A stretch of DNA of 64,000 nt from Arthrobacter sp. (GCA_023264815.1 JAHFUZ010000012.1:44303-108302), one strand, 5' to 3'; shown: positions 34,828-43,747, numbered from the stretch's first letter. Program-made: numbers and translations. Notes: generated from the sequence alone by a model not told the origin.

Positions 34828-36838
34828 TGGCGCCGCCGACGCCGAGAGTCAGTTCCGCCGTCGGTGCTTCCCCGCTGCCGTCCCCGGCTGAGCCCTCCAT
34901 GGAGTAGGTGACCAGGGTGCGGATCGCCACGGCCAGGTCCGAGGCCCCATTCAGGGAAAAGTAACCAATCGCGCCCGAATACAGGCCACGCGGCCCCTCC
35001 TCCAGCCGGTCCAGGATGGCCATGGTGCTGATTTTCGGGGCCCCGGTCATGGAACCGGCCGGGAAGCAGGCGGCCACTGCCTCCGCCCGCGGCGAACCGG
35101 GCATCAGCCGGGCGTCGATGGTGCTCACCATCTGGTGGACCGTGGCGTAGCTTTCGATCTCGCACAGCCGGGTGACCGTGACGGATCCGGGTTCCGCGAA
35201 GTGGCTGAGGTCGTTCCGCAGCAGGTCCACGATCATGATGTTCTCCGCGCGGTCCTTGAGCGATGACGCCAGGTCTTCGCGCAGTTCCCGGTCCCGCGCC
35301 GGATCTGCACCCCGGCGGCGGGTGCCCTTGATGGGTTCGGCGCGCATCCCGCCGTCGGACGTGATCCGCAGGAACCGTTCCGGGGACGTGCTGGCAACGG
35401 CCAGCCCGCCAAAGCGCAGGTAGCTGGCGAATGGCGCAGGATTCTTCCGCCGCAGCGCCAGGTACGTGGGCCAGGGCTCCGCCCCGGCGGCCGGCACGCT
35501 GGCTGTGAGCGTGGTGGTCAGGCAGACCTCGTAGGAGTTACCCTCATGGATTTCGTGCTGGGCGGCCGCGATCTTCCGCTTGTAGGACAGTTCGGTGTCG
35601 CGGCTGGCGAAGACCGGCACGCCGGAAGGTACGACGCCGGTGCTGCCGCCGGCGTGTCTGCCGGCGTGGGCGCAGTCGCGGACGGCCGTCCGGGCGGCGT
35701 CCAGCCAGCTGTCCGCGTCGGGCGCCTCCAGGGCAAGGAGCCAGGCCGTCCCGTCGATATGGTCCAGGACCACGGCCCTGCCGGCGAAGATCAGGGCCGC
35801 GTCGGGCGTGGGTGAGGCGACGTCCGAGCCGCCGGTTTCCCGTTTGAGCTCATATCCCAGGCAACCGAGCCAGCCGAGCGTGAAGTCGCCGGGGTAGCCG
35901 TCCGGCGTGCGGACGGCCCGGCGTCCCCAGACCGTGTCCAGCCAGCGGAAGAACGGACCGGGCACACGTACCGTGGCCGATCCGGCTCTGACCACGCTTT
36001 CCCCGGAACGGTGCGTGACCGACTGTCCGTAGGTTCCGCCGTCGTCCGCGAGGATGCTGAAGCGGCTGCGTTCGGCTGCGGGCGACGGTTCCGGCGACGT
36101 TTCCGGTTGCGCCCCGGCGGCGGGGCCTGCCGGGGCGTTGGAGGAGTCGAGCCAGACGGCGTTCTCGGAACTGCCGTACAGCGTCGCGAACAGCGCTGCG
36201 GCGTCGGGCCGGCAGCCCAGCCTCTCGGCCCGGAGCCGCAGGCCGCGGCGGACGGCCAGCTCGGGGACGAGCGCCGGTCCCAGCGCCGCCAGGTAGGTGA
36301 GGGCCTGCAGGACGTCCTCCGGGGCAGACCCGTCCGCGTTGTTGAGTACGGTGATATCGGCCTGGCCGGGAACGTCATCCTCCGAAAGCCACGCCTGTTC
36401 CTGCGCCGCCCACTGGTCCCAGAACGGCTCATACGTGCCGCCGTCCCGGTCCAGAGCCCGCTTTCGGCGCACGATGTCAGGCGAGTCGGCCCAGATGACG
36501 GCATTGAGCAGTGGCCGGGCTGCGGCAGCGGCTGCCCCCACACCCTCGATGATCACGATTTCCGCGGGCAGCGTGACGCGGAGGTCGCCGTCGTAGTGGT
36601 TGGCCCAGTCCCAGCTGGTCCAGGTGGCCGCCTCGCCCTGGCTCAGGGGTGTCAGGACAGTGGAAACGTAGCGTTCAATCCCGGTGGCGAGGCCGTTCCA
36701 CCCCGGGTAGATGTCCTCGAGGTGGAACAGGGAGACCTTGTGGTGGTTCCGCAGCCGGGCAGCGAGCTCGATCGCCAGGGTGGTTTTGCCTGCGCCGGAT
36801 CGCCCGTCAATGGCGATGATCACAGGTGTGGGGGTCAT
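34730..36838 (-). CDS. pabB: P-loop kinase domain fused to aminodeoxychorismate synthase component I
   Basis: 702 residues. Residues 1 to about 200 are a uridine-kinase-like P-loop NTPase: IIAIDGRSGAGKTTLAIELA (Walker A), HLEDIYPGWNGL, EIVIIEGVGAAAA, IRRKRALDRDG-type VRRKRALDRDG. From about 245 the protein is a chorismate-binding enzyme: GNSYEVCLTTTL, PIKGTRRRGADPARDRELREDL (PIKGT Lys is the PabB mark; TrpE has Ala), MIVDLLRNDLSHFAEPGSV, PAGSMTGAPKISTM, YSGAIGYFSLNGASDLAVAIRT. Makes 4-amino-4-deoxychorismate; no glutaminase is fused or adjacent. The kinase substrate is unknown. ATGA overlap with the upstream phosphatase gene. Confidence 0.9.
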   Translation of the reverse strand: MTPTPVIIAIDGRSGAGKTTLAIELAARLRNHHKVSLFHLEDIYPGWNGLATGIERYVSTVLTPLSQGEAATWTSWDWANHYDGDLRVTLPAEIVIIEGVGAAAAAARPLLNAVIWADSPDIVRRKRALDRDGGTYEPFWDQWAAQEQAWLSEDDVPGQADITVLNNADGSAPEDVLQALTYLAALGPALVPELAVRRGLRLRAERLGCRPDAAALFATLYGSSENAVWLDSSNAPAGPAAGAQPETSPEPSPAAERSRFSILADDGGTYGQSVTHRSGESVVRAGSATVRVPGPFFRWLDTVWGRRAVRTPDGYPGDFTLGWLGCLGYELKRETGGSDVASPTPDAALIFAGRAVVLDHIDGTAWLLALEAPDADSWLDAARTAVRDCAHAGRHAGGSTGVVPSGVPVFASRDTELSYKRKIAAAQHEIHEGNSYEVCLTTTLTASVPAAGAEPWPTYLALRRKNPAPFASYLRFGGLAVASTSPERFLRITSDGGMRAEPIKGTRRRGADPARDRELREDLASSLKDRAENIMIVDLLRNDLSHFAEPGSVTVTRLCEIESYATVHQMVSTIDARLMPGSPRAEAVAACFPAGSMTGAPKISTMAILDRLEEGPRGLYSGAIGYFSLNGASDLAVAIRTLVTYSMEGSAGDGSGEAPTAELTLGVGGAITADSTPDEEYDEIRVKAHGVLSALGAEFPAG

Positions 36839-37407
36839 GAAATAGAGCGTACCTGCTGCTGCCGGTGCTCCTGGAGCAGGGCTTCGCGGCGGAGCTCGGC
36901 GCGGACGTGGTCGAGGATGCCCGGCACCGCCCCGTGGATCTGGTGCCAGACGGCATCGAAGTCCGCATGCCCGCCGTACCAGGGATCCTCGATGCCCTGG
37001 TCAAGGAGGTCGTGGCCGGACACCGAGGGGTCGAAGCTGCGGAGCATACGCACCTTGTCCATGGATTCCTGGTCAGGGGCTGCATCGTGGAGCCAGGCGT
37101 AGTGGTCAACGTCAAGGGCCAGGATCAGATCCCGCCCGGGGAACCAGAATGACTGCCATTCGCGGGCAACGTGCTGGCGAGAGTCCAGCTTGGTGATGGC
37201 CAGCCGGCGGGCTGCCCGTGGATCGATAGGGCGCCCGGCCTCGTAGCCGGTGGTTCCCGCGGAGTCCACACTCACCTGGTCGCCCAGCCCGGCGGCCCGG
37301 AACGCGGCAGTCAGCATGATTTCAGCCATCGGTGACCGGCAGATATTGCCGGTGCACACGGTGATGATCCGGTATGGGCTCGGCGATGAGTTCATGGTGC
37401 TAAGCAT
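36835..37407 (-). CDS. low-molecular-weight protein-tyrosine phosphatase family protein
   Basis: 190 residues. The CX5R loop is CTGNICRSP near the N-terminus and the general acid is in EDPWYGG. Dephosphorylates phosphotyrosine proteins or arginine-phosphate in related bacteria. ATG 37407 or 37395 is the start; neither has a convincing SD. Overlaps pabB in an ATGA, an unusual operon partner for a phosphatase. Confidence 0.88.
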   Translation of the reverse strand: MLSTMNSSPSPYRIITVCTGNICRSPMAEIMLTAAFRAAGLGDQVSVDSAGTTGYEAGRPIDPRAARRLAITKLDSRQHVAREWQSFWFPGRDLILALDVDHYAWLHDAAPDQESMDKVRMLRSFDPSVSGHDLLDQGIEDPWYGGHADFDAVWHQIHGAVPGILDHVRAELRREALLQEHRQQQVRSIS

Positions 37408-37459
37408 GCGCGCTGTCCGGCGTCCTTGGCTAGGAGTTATTCACGGGTCTTTACAAAGT

Positions 37460-37476
37460 TGTGAAGCTTCATCACA
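37460..37476. promoter_or_regulatory. weak CRP/GlxR-like element upstream of the phosphatase
   Basis: TGTGA, seven bases, TCACA, containing the palindrome TGAAGCTTCA. The CRP/GlxR family normally has a six-base spacer, so this may be a chance match. It lies about 55-70 bases upstream of the phosphatase start. Confidence 0.2.
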
Positions 37477-37509
37477 TTTGTGTCATGTGCTGGCTGCCAC
37501 GCCCCAGGT

Positions 37510-38133
37510 CTAGTGGATTACGGCGAGCAGTATGCCCACTGCAACAAACAGGAGGCCGAAGATCCGGTTCAGGACCTTCTGGCCGTGGGCGTTGTGGGTG
37601 AAGCGCTGGAAGGACTTGGCGGCCAGGGCGAAGAAGAACCACATGACCAGGATGTCGATCACCACCACGGTGCAGGTGAGCACCACGTACTGAGGCAGGA
37701 GGGGCTGTTCAGGGCGGATAAACTGCGGCATAAAGGCCAGGAAGAAGACGATCGCCTTGGGGTTCAGCAGGTTGACCCACAGACCGCGGCGGAACATGGA
37801 CCAGGCCGGCTCGTTGCGGAGCGCCGCGGCCTGTTCGTGGTCCAGATCGGGCTTGGCCAGGAACTGGCGGATGCCCAAGTAAACCAGGTATGCGGCGCCC
37901 GCGTAACGGATCACGTTGAAGGCCACCGGGGAGCTGGCCACCAGGACGCCGACGCCCAGCGCCACGATGAGCACGTGGATCACCAGGGCGGCCTGCTGGC
38001 CCAGGATCCCCCAGATGGAGCGGCGGAATCCTGACGTGAGGGAGTTGCTCATGGTGTTGATGGCACCCGCCCCGGGGGTGAAGCTGACCAGGACGCCGGC
38101 GCCCGCGAGTGCGAGCCAAAGGGAGAATTGCAC
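37510..38133 (-). CDS. LysE/RhtB-family amino-acid exporter
   Basis: 207 residues, six membrane segments. The RhtB motif FTPGAGAINTMSNSLTSGFRRSIWGILGQ and WVNLLNPKAIVFFLAFMPQFI point to the homoserine/threonine branch rather than basic amino acids. GTG start at 38133. Single gene; no adjacent regulator. Confidence 0.88.
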   Translation of the reverse strand: MQFSLWLALAGAGVLVSFTPGAGAINTMSNSLTSGFRRSIWGILGQQAALVIHVLIVALGVGVLVASSPVAFNVIRYAGAAYLVYLGIRQFLAKPDLDHEQAAALRNEPAWSMFRRGLWVNLLNPKAIVFFLAFMPQFIRPEQPLLPQYVVLTCTVVVIDILVMWFFFALAAKSFQRFTHNAHGQKVLNRIFGLLFVAVGILLAVIH

Positions 38134-38153
38134 GTGCCAAGCTTAGTGCCGGG

Positions 38154-38546
38154 TCACCACAGGGTTGTCACCGGAGCGAAAGCCTGGAGATCCTCATCCG
38201 CCGTCACGAGGGTCAGCCCCTCCACCATCGCCTGGGCGGCGAGAATCCGGTCGAAGGGATCCCTGTGCGGCCAGTCCAACTGGCCTGCCGCCAGCGTGTG
38301 TGGGGCAGAAATTGGGAGTTCGGCTGCATAGAGATGCGCCACCTGCCGCGCGAAGCTGGTGACGATGGCGGCGCCTGCCGGTAATTTGCCCTGCCTGTGT
38401 TTGAAGGACAGCTCGTACGCCGTCACCGGGGAGACATAGAGCTGGTTTTCCAACTTGGTGATGGCGTTCCGGGCCTTGCTGGAAAGACGCTTCGGCTCTG
38501 AAATCGACCACAGGAAGACGTGGGTATCCAGGAGCAGTGGTGTCAC
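38154..38546 (-). CDS. vapC: PIN-domain ribonuclease toxin, VapC type
   Basis: 130 residues. LLLDTHVFLWSISEPKRLS carries the first Asp; YVSPVTAYELSFKHRQGKL carries the Glu; HRDPFDRILAAQAMVEGLTLVTADEDL holds the DPFDR(I/L)L and TADE acidic residues. A full set of PIN acidic residues suggests an active ribonuclease. GTG start overlaps the antitoxin stop (GTGA). Subgroup resembles the type paired with Phd/YefM antitoxins. Confidence 0.9.
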   Translation of the reverse strand: MTPLLLDTHVFLWSISEPKRLSSKARNAITKLENQLYVSPVTAYELSFKHRQGKLPAGAAIVTSFARQVAHLYAAELPISAPHTLAAGQLDWPHRDPFDRILAAQAMVEGLTLVTADEDLQAFAPVTTLW

Positions 38547-38767
38547 TCTGCGGTCCCCATTTCCTCATCCGTCCACGGTTCGTAGAACTCGTCAGGGACG
38601 TGGAGTGGGCCCAGGAATCCCAGTTCGCGTTTGTGTGGGCGCTCGATTTTTACCAGCCGGGCAACCGGCCGTCCGGCTTTGGCGATGACCACATCCTCGC
38701 CGCGCTCAACGAGATGCAGCAATTCGGAAAGTCGCGTCTTCGCTTCCTGGACGTTGTACTGGCCCAT
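38543..38767 (-). CDS. vapB: Phd/YefM-type antitoxin
   Basis: 74 residues from MGQYNVQEAKTRLSELLHLVERGEDVVIAKAGRPVARLV, the Phd/YefM DNA-binding fold, with an acidic C-terminus (EPWTDEEMGTAE) that neutralises the toxin. ATG 38767 is chosen because a perfect inverted repeat abuts it upstream. A longer form from 38842 would put that operator inside the gene and has an unconserved N-terminus. Confidence 0.87.
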   Translation of the reverse strand: MGQYNVQEAKTRLSELLHLVERGEDVVIAKAGRPVARLVKIERPHKRELGFLGPLHVPDEFYEPWTDEEMGTAE

Positions 38768-38791
38768 GTTGACCAAGTCTAGTTGGTCAAC
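38768..38791 (-). promoter_or_regulatory. autoregulatory operator of the vapBC pair
   Basis: GTTGACCAA, spacer GTCTAG, TTGGTCAAC: a perfect 9-bp inverted repeat touching the antitoxin start codon. Read on the minus strand, TTACAC and TAGACT 17 bases apart form a plausible promoter whose -10 lies inside the repeat, so the antitoxin mRNA may be leaderless and repressed by the complex. Confidence 0.65.
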
Positions 38792-38917
38792 CTCGGCCGT
38801 GTAAGGCTCCGCCCAGTATTCGTTGTCGCCGTAGTAGTTCATGGCCCGAGGCTATGCGCAGGTTGCAGCCAGCGGAACAGGTCGACGGCCGTATGTGGAC
38901 AACTGCAGTCCGATCTC

Positions 38918-39739
38918 CTACGCCCGGGCGATGACCTCGCCGTTGGGGATCAGGAACCAGCCGTCGTCGGTGGAACCCCAGCGGTGCCAGCCCGCGGAAA
39001 TGCGGGCCAGATCCGCAGCGCTGGCGAAGCCGTATTCCAGGGCCTGGTCCGCGAAGGCCGAATGCAGCACCCGTTCGCCCCAGACCCGGGCCTGCCATCG
39101 CCGCTGCTGTCCTGTGGCGTACAGCCAGTTGCTGCTGGTGGGTGCCACATCGGTGAAGCCGGCCGACTGTGCCCAGGAGACCAGCCGCCGGCCGGCGTCG
39201 GGCTCGGCGCCGTTGCGGCGGGCAATCCGCTGGTACAGGTCCATCCATTCATCGAGTTCCGGCAGCGACGGGTACCAGCTCATGCCGTGGAAATCAGCGT
39301 CTCTTACTGCCACAATCCCGCCGGGCTTCGCGACCCGGCGCATCTCGCGCAGCGCCTCCACAGGATCAGTCAGGTGCTGCAGCACCTGGTGGGCATGGAC
39401 GACGTCGAACGTTTCGTCCTCGAAGTCGAGGTCATAGATATTGCCGGCCACGAACTCCGCGTTGGCCACGCCGCGCTCAGCGGCAAGCGCTGTTGCCTGC
39501 GCGATGATGTCCGGCGACCTGTCCAGCCCGGTCACCTTTCCGGGCGCCACCAGCCCCGCGAAATCGCACGTGATGCTCCCCGGCCCGCAGCCGACGTCGA
39601 GCACGGACGTCCCCGGCCTGAGGTGCGGGATGACAAAGGCCGCGGAGTTTTCCGCGGTCCTCGAAGCGTGGGCGCGGACCACCGACTCGTGGTGGCCGTG
39701 CGTGTACACATCGTCGTCGTTAGGCTGCTGCGCACTCAT
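38918..39739 (-). CDS. class I SAM-dependent methyltransferase
   Basis: 273 residues, UbiE/Methyltransf_11 type. SAM motif I LDVGCGPGSITCDFA, acidic loop TGLDRSPDII, EFVAGNIYDLDFEDETFDVVHAHQVLQHL, and VAKPGGIVAVRDADFHGM. The substrate is unknown. Start at ATG 39739. Confidence 0.87.
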   Translation of the reverse strand: MSAQQPNDDDVYTHGHHESVVRAHASRTAENSAAFVIPHLRPGTSVLDVGCGPGSITCDFAGLVAPGKVTGLDRSPDIIAQATALAAERGVANAEFVAGNIYDLDFEDETFDVVHAHQVLQHLTDPVEALREMRRVAKPGGIVAVRDADFHGMSWYPSLPELDEWMDLYQRIARRNGAEPDAGRRLVSWAQSAGFTDVAPTSSNWLYATGQQRRWQARVWGERVLHSAFADQALEYGFASAADLARISAGWHRWGSTDDGWFLIPNGEVIARA

Positions 39740-39783
39740 AACCAAACGCTACCGCCAAAGCCGGCCGCATGGGCGGGAGGCGC

Positions 39784-40302
39784 TCAGGTGACGGAAGCGC
39801 CGGGGGAGGCGGGGCCGGCGTCGGATGCTTCCTGCCGGGCTGCGATGGTGGCCTCCACCATTGCGGTCATGAACCGGGTGACGAGGTCCAGTTCCTCGGC
39901 GGAGTACGCCGCCATGGCAGCACCCATGTGGCGCGAGAGCGGCATGAACATGGCACTGCCGTCCTGGAAGGCCTTGGGGGTCATCCGGAGCTGGACTTGC
40001 CGGCGGTCCGAGGCGTGCCGTTCGCGGACCACATGGCCGGAATTATCCAGCCGGTCGATGAGTGCGGTGGTTGCCGGGGAGCTGAGGTGCAGTTCCTTCC
40101 GGAGGACGCCAGGCGTAACTATGAGGCCTTTGGCGGTGTGGCGCATGATGACTGCCAGGGCATTCAAATCGGTGCGGTGCATGTCATTCTGCGCGCCCGC
40201 CGAATCCACGTACCGGTTGGCTTCCAGCGTGAAGTCCTGCAGCAGGCGGACGAGTGACTGCGGCGCGGAATCCGGCGGACGCTTGAACGCTTCCTCCGTC
40301 AC
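39784..40302 (-). CDS. MarR-family transcriptional regulator
   Basis: 172 residues. The winged helix is visible as VTPGVLRKELHLSSPATTALIDRLDNSGHVVRERHASDRRQVQLRMTPKA, including the DRR wing. GTG start at 40302 with AGGAGG upstream. Divergent from an MMPL transporter, so it probably represses that gene. Confidence 0.9.
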   Translation of the reverse strand: MTEEAFKRPPDSAPQSLVRLLQDFTLEANRYVDSAGAQNDMHRTDLNALAVIMRHTAKGLIVTPGVLRKELHLSSPATTALIDRLDNSGHVVRERHASDRRQVQLRMTPKAFQDGSAMFMPLSRHMGAAMAAYSAEELDLVTRFMTAMVEATIAARQEASDAGPASPGASVT

Positions 40303-40398
40303 GGTCCGCCTCCTTTGGTGCCCTGTTGGTTCTTGTGCCGACGTGCACGATGCCCAACGGATATTACTCCTCAGTGGGATGCAACTCGATTTACTACT

Positions 40399-40417
40399 TA
40401 TCTCTATGGTGGAGATA
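40399..40417. promoter_or_regulatory. inverted repeat between marR and the MMPL gene
   Basis: TATCTC, seven bases, GAGATA in an AT-rich stretch of the 164-base divergent region. A degenerate second copy of the half-site (ATACTCTA) follows immediately. Position fits a MarR operator for the transporter promoter. Confidence 0.4.
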
Positions 40418-40466
40418 CTCTATGATGGAATCAATTATATGCCTGCCGCCCACCCCTGAAGGAATC

Positions 40467-42677
40467 ATGAAAACCAGTCCTCAACACAGCGCTCGCGTTC
40501 CGTTCTGGCTGCGCTGGCTCCTCCCCGTGCTGCTGGTGCTCACATGGCTTGCGATCGCAGGCCTCGGCGGCCCCACCTTCGGCCGGCTCGACGAGGTCTC
40601 GTCGAACGACCAGGCCTCCTTCCTCCCCGCCAGCGCCGAGGCCACCGCCGCGCAGGACTGGCAGGCCAAGTTCAGGGACTCCACCGAGGTTCCGGCCGTC
40701 ATCGTCGTCGAGAATGCTGAGGCCTTCACCCCTGCCCAGTTGGGCGAGGCCGCCGGGCTGAAAGCGGATCTGGAAGCCCTAAAGCTCGGCAGTACCGTCA
40801 TCGGCCCCATCCCGTCCGAGGACGGCAAGGCCGTCCAGTTCATCGCACCCATCGACTCCTCCGGGGAGGTCAAGGAGGCGGTAAAGGAACTGCGCGATAC
40901 TGTCGCGGAGGCCGCTCCCAGTGGTATGCAAACCTTTGTCACGGGGCCGGCCGGCCTGGCCGCGGACCTGACCAGCGCGTTCGCGGGGATCGACGGCATC
41001 CTGCTGCTGGTGGCCCTGGGCGCCGTGTTTGTGATCCTGCTGATCGTCTACCGCTCCCTGCTCCTGCCCCTCGCGGTGCTGCTTACCTCGGTGTTCGCGC
41101 TGTGCGCCGCCATCCTGCTCGTGTTCGGCATGGCCAAACTCGGGTGGATCCAGCTGAACGGCCAGAGCCAGGGCATCCTGTCCATCCTGGTGATCGGCGC
41201 GGCCACGGACTACGCGCTGCTGTACGTGGCCCGGTTCCGCGAGGCCCTGACCCACACCCGCAACCGGACTGCCGCCGTGCTGACGGCATGGAAGGCCTCG
41301 GTGGAACCAATTGTCGCTTCCGGCGCCACGGTCATCATCGCCCTGCTTTGCCTGCTGTTCTCCGACCTGAACTCCAACAAGGGCCTGGGTCCGGTGGCGG
41401 CCGCCGGCATCCTGTGTTCGCTGTTCGCGGCGCTGACGCTGCTGCCGGCCATCATGGCTCTCCTGGGCCGGGCCGCGTTCTGGCCGTTCCGCCCCAAGCT
41501 TGTCCCAGAGGACCAGCGGGAACCTGAACTGGCCACCGGACTGGAAGGGCAGAAGGGCATCTGGCGTGCCACCGGCTCGCTGGTCTCCCGCCGTCCGCGC
41601 ACCGTCTGGATCACCTCTGTCCTCCTGCTGCTCGTGGCATCCGCAGGCATCCTGCAGCTGAAGGCCAACGGCGTCCCGCAGACGGACGTTATCCTCACGG
41701 CGTCCAACGCCGTGGACGGCCAGGACGCGCTGGCGCGCCATTTCGACGCCGGCAGCGGCAGCCCCGCCGTCGTGGTGGCGGATGAGGCCAAGGCCGGCGA
41801 GGTCCTCGCGAAGGTCAAAGCGGCCGACGGCGTGGGGGACGCGTATCTCCTGGCTGCCGGAAGCGTCCCCATCACCGGAGCCCCGGGAGCTCCCAGCGCG
41901 CCTGACGTTCGGGACGGCAAGGTGCTGATCAACGCCACGCTCAACTACGCAGCGGATTCCATTGAGGCGGAGGACGTGGTGAAGGCGCTGCGTGCGGACG
42001 TGAAGGCGGTTGACGCCGGCGCGCTCGTGGGCGGCGTGACTGCCACTGCGCTGGACACCAACACCACGGCCCAGCGCGACCTGGTCATCATCATTCCCGT
42101 GGTGCTGGTGGTCATTCTCTTCATCCTCATGCTCCTGCTCCGCTCCGTGGTGGCGCCGGTGCTGCTGGTGCTCTCCGTGGTCCTGTCCTACGGTGCGGCG
42201 ATGGGTGTTTCGGCGCTGGTCTTCAATAACCTGCTGGGGTTCCCGGGGGCCGACGCCACCGTGCCGCTCTTCGGGTTCGTCTTCCTGGTGGCCCTGGGGG
42301 TGGACTACAACATCTTCCTGATGAGCCGGGTGCGCGAGGAGTCGCTCAAGCACGGGACGCGGCCCGGTATCCTCCGCGGACTGGGTGTGACGGGCGGTGT
42401 GATCACCTCAGCAGGCGTGGTGCTGGCAGCCACGTTTGCGGCCCTCGGCATCATCCCCATCATGTTCCTGGTTCAGCTGGCCTTCATTGTGGCCTTCGGC
42501 GTGCTGCTGGACACCGTCCTGGTGCGCTCGCTGTTGGTCCCGGCCCTCACCTATGACATTGGCCCGAGGATCTGGTGGCCCAGCAAACTGGGCCGTCCGG
42601 AGGCGGATGCTGCTGTTCAGCCGGACTCCGGCGCCCGCGGCCTGGAACTGGAGGAGGAAGGCGCCGGCCGCCCATAG
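40467..42677 (+). CDS. MMPL/RND-family transporter
   Basis: 736 residues, two halves each with one membrane helix, a large outside loop (about 35-175 and 400-540) and a five-helix cluster. GAATDYALLYVARFREAL and FVFLVALGVDYNIFLMSRVREES carry the paired motifs with proton-relay Asp-Tyr residues. Exports lipids or hydrophobic drugs. ATG 40467 follows GAAGGAA by 5 bases; an upstream extension to 40326 would cross the operator region. Likely under MarR control. Confidence 0.92.
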   Translation: MKTSPQHSARVPFWLRWLLPVLLVLTWLAIAGLGGPTFGRLDEVSSNDQASFLPASAEATAAQDWQAKFRDSTEVPAVIVVENAEAFTPAQLGEAAGLKADLEALKLGSTVIGPIPSEDGKAVQFIAPIDSSGEVKEAVKELRDTVAEAAPSGMQTFVTGPAGLAADLTSAFAGIDGILLLVALGAVFVILLIVYRSLLLPLAVLLTSVFALCAAILLVFGMAKLGWIQLNGQSQGILSILVIGAATDYALLYVARFREALTHTRNRTAAVLTAWKASVEPIVASGATVIIALLCLLFSDLNSNKGLGPVAAAGILCSLFAALTLLPAIMALLGRAAFWPFRPKLVPEDQREPELATGLEGQKGIWRATGSLVSRRPRTVWITSVLLLLVASAGILQLKANGVPQTDVILTASNAVDGQDALARHFDAGSGSPAVVVADEAKAGEVLAKVKAADGVGDAYLLAAGSVPITGAPGAPSAPDVRDGKVLINATLNYAADSIEAEDVVKALRADVKAVDAGALVGGVTATALDTNTTAQRDLVIIIPVVLVVILFILMLLLRSVVAPVLLVLSVVLSYGAAMGVSALVFNNLLGFPGADATVPLFGFVFLVALGVDYNIFLMSRVREESLKHGTRPGILRGLGVTGGVITSAGVVLAATFAALGIIPIMFLVQLAFIVAFGVLLDTVLVRSLLVPALTYDIGPRIWWPSKLGRPEADAAVQPDSGARGLELEEEGAGRP

Positions 42678-42686
42678 GCCGGGGCC

Positions 42687-43616
42687 TCAGCCCTGCGACC
42701 GCCACCAGGCCACCGTGGCCGCGGCGGCCTCCGGAAGCGGCGTGGGATGCAGGCCCAGGGCCTTTTGGCTCGCGGCCGAGTCCATCACAAACGGCCTGTC
42801 GAACTGGTAGAGCGTTTCGGCCAGCTCGCGGAGGTCCTTCGAGAAGACGCCCATGGCCCGGAGCGCCCACCCTGGAATCGCCGCCAGCCTGGGCGCTGCC
42901 ACCCCGCCGGCTTCCGTGAAGGCCGTTGCCAGCTGGCGCTGCGTCACGGCCGGACCCGTGGGCGCGTGCCAGATGTTGTTCCAGAGCTCCGGCGCCTGCG
43001 CGGCGTGGATCATGGCCGTCGCGAGATCGGGGACGTAGGTGAAGGAGTGCGGCTGTTCCGTGCTGCCCATGACCCAGAGCTTCTTTCCGGCCAGGACCGG
43101 CGAAACCATGCGCTCGCCGCCGTGCGAGTTGCGGACCCGCGGGCCGAAGAAGTCGCCGGCCACCACACTGACGGTGGCGGTGGGCGAGGCGTCCCTGGCC
43201 CGGAGCAGCTGGGTGCGGACGCCCCGCTTGCCGCCCTGGGCGGTCCGCGGGCCCGCCTCGGTCATCAGGCGGTCCGGCTCGCTGTAGGAGTACAGGCTTT
43301 CGGGAAAAACGACGACGGCGCCCGCCCCGCCGGCTGCGGCCAGCACCGTCTCCTCGGCCCGGGGGAGTTCGGCCTTCCAGGCGTCCGCCGTGTAGGCGGA
43401 GCCGTGGATGCAGTGGAAGATGGCGGTAGCGCCGGTGACGGCGGCGCGGACATGGGCGGCGTCCTGGACGTCGGCCGCCACCCGCTCCACCAGGGGGTGC
43501 TCCGGGCCGCTGCCCGAACGGGTAAGGACCCTGACCCGCTGGCCCTGCCCGGCCAGCTGTTCCGCCACGGACCAGCCAACAGGCCCCGCTCCGGTGACAA
43601 CGTAGAGATCGTTCAT
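42687..43616 (-). CDS. NAD(P)-dependent epimerase/dehydratase-like protein
   Basis: 309 residues, extended SDR fold. N-terminal TGAGPVGWSVAEQLAGQGQRVRVLTRSG (a TGxGxxG nucleotide motif), FHCIHGSAYTADAWKAELPR, SLYSYSEPDR (the Tyr of a modified YxxxK-like region), then FTYVPDLATAMIHAA. Atypical short-chain dehydrogenase, reaction unknown. Divergent from a TetR regulator that probably controls it. Confidence 0.85.
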   Translation of the reverse strand: MNDLYVVTGAGPVGWSVAEQLAGQGQRVRVLTRSGSGPEHPLVERVAADVQDAAHVRAAVTGATAIFHCIHGSAYTADAWKAELPRAEETVLAAAGGAGAVVVFPESLYSYSEPDRLMTEAGPRTAQGGKRGVRTQLLRARDASPTATVSVVAGDFFGPRVRNSHGGERMVSPVLAGKKLWVMGSTEQPHSFTYVPDLATAMIHAAQAPELWNNIWHAPTGPAVTQRQLATAFTEAGGVAAPRLAAIPGWALRAMGVFSKDLRELAETLYQFDRPFVMDSAASQKALGLHPTPLPEAAAATVAWWRSQG

Positions 43617-43643
43617 GACTGCCCCTCCAGGACGTGGTGATTG

Positions 43644-43660
43644 TTGAGAGCACCGCTCTC
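43644..43660. promoter_or_regulatory. TetR operator copy 1
   Basis: TTGAGAGCACCGCTCTC, with GAGAGC and GCTCTC arms around ACC, lies 28 bases from the epimerase start. The same motif recurs at 43693-43711 on the other strand and in degenerate form at about 43711-43727 (TTGACACTGCTCT). Repetition in the divergent region supports binding by the adjacent TetR protein. Confidence 0.6.
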
Positions 43661-43692
43661 CATTAAGGGTGCACCTTGGGCGGCCCGAACGT

Positions 43693-43711
43693 CAAGAGCA
43701 GTGCTCTCAAT
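43693..43711. promoter_or_regulatory. TetR operator copy 2
   Basis: CAAGAGCAGTGCTCTCAAT. Its reverse complement begins ATTGAGAGCACTGCTCTTG, matching copy 1 (TTGAGAGCACCGCTCTC). It lies about 37 bases before the tetR ATG. Confidence 0.6.
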
Positions 43712-43747
43712 TGTTGACACTGCTCTGTCTTGTGCGAAGCTGGACCC

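Noticed and set aside
37460..37476. GlxR/CRP operator
   Set aside because: Spacer is 7 rather than 6 bases; kept only as a weak feature.
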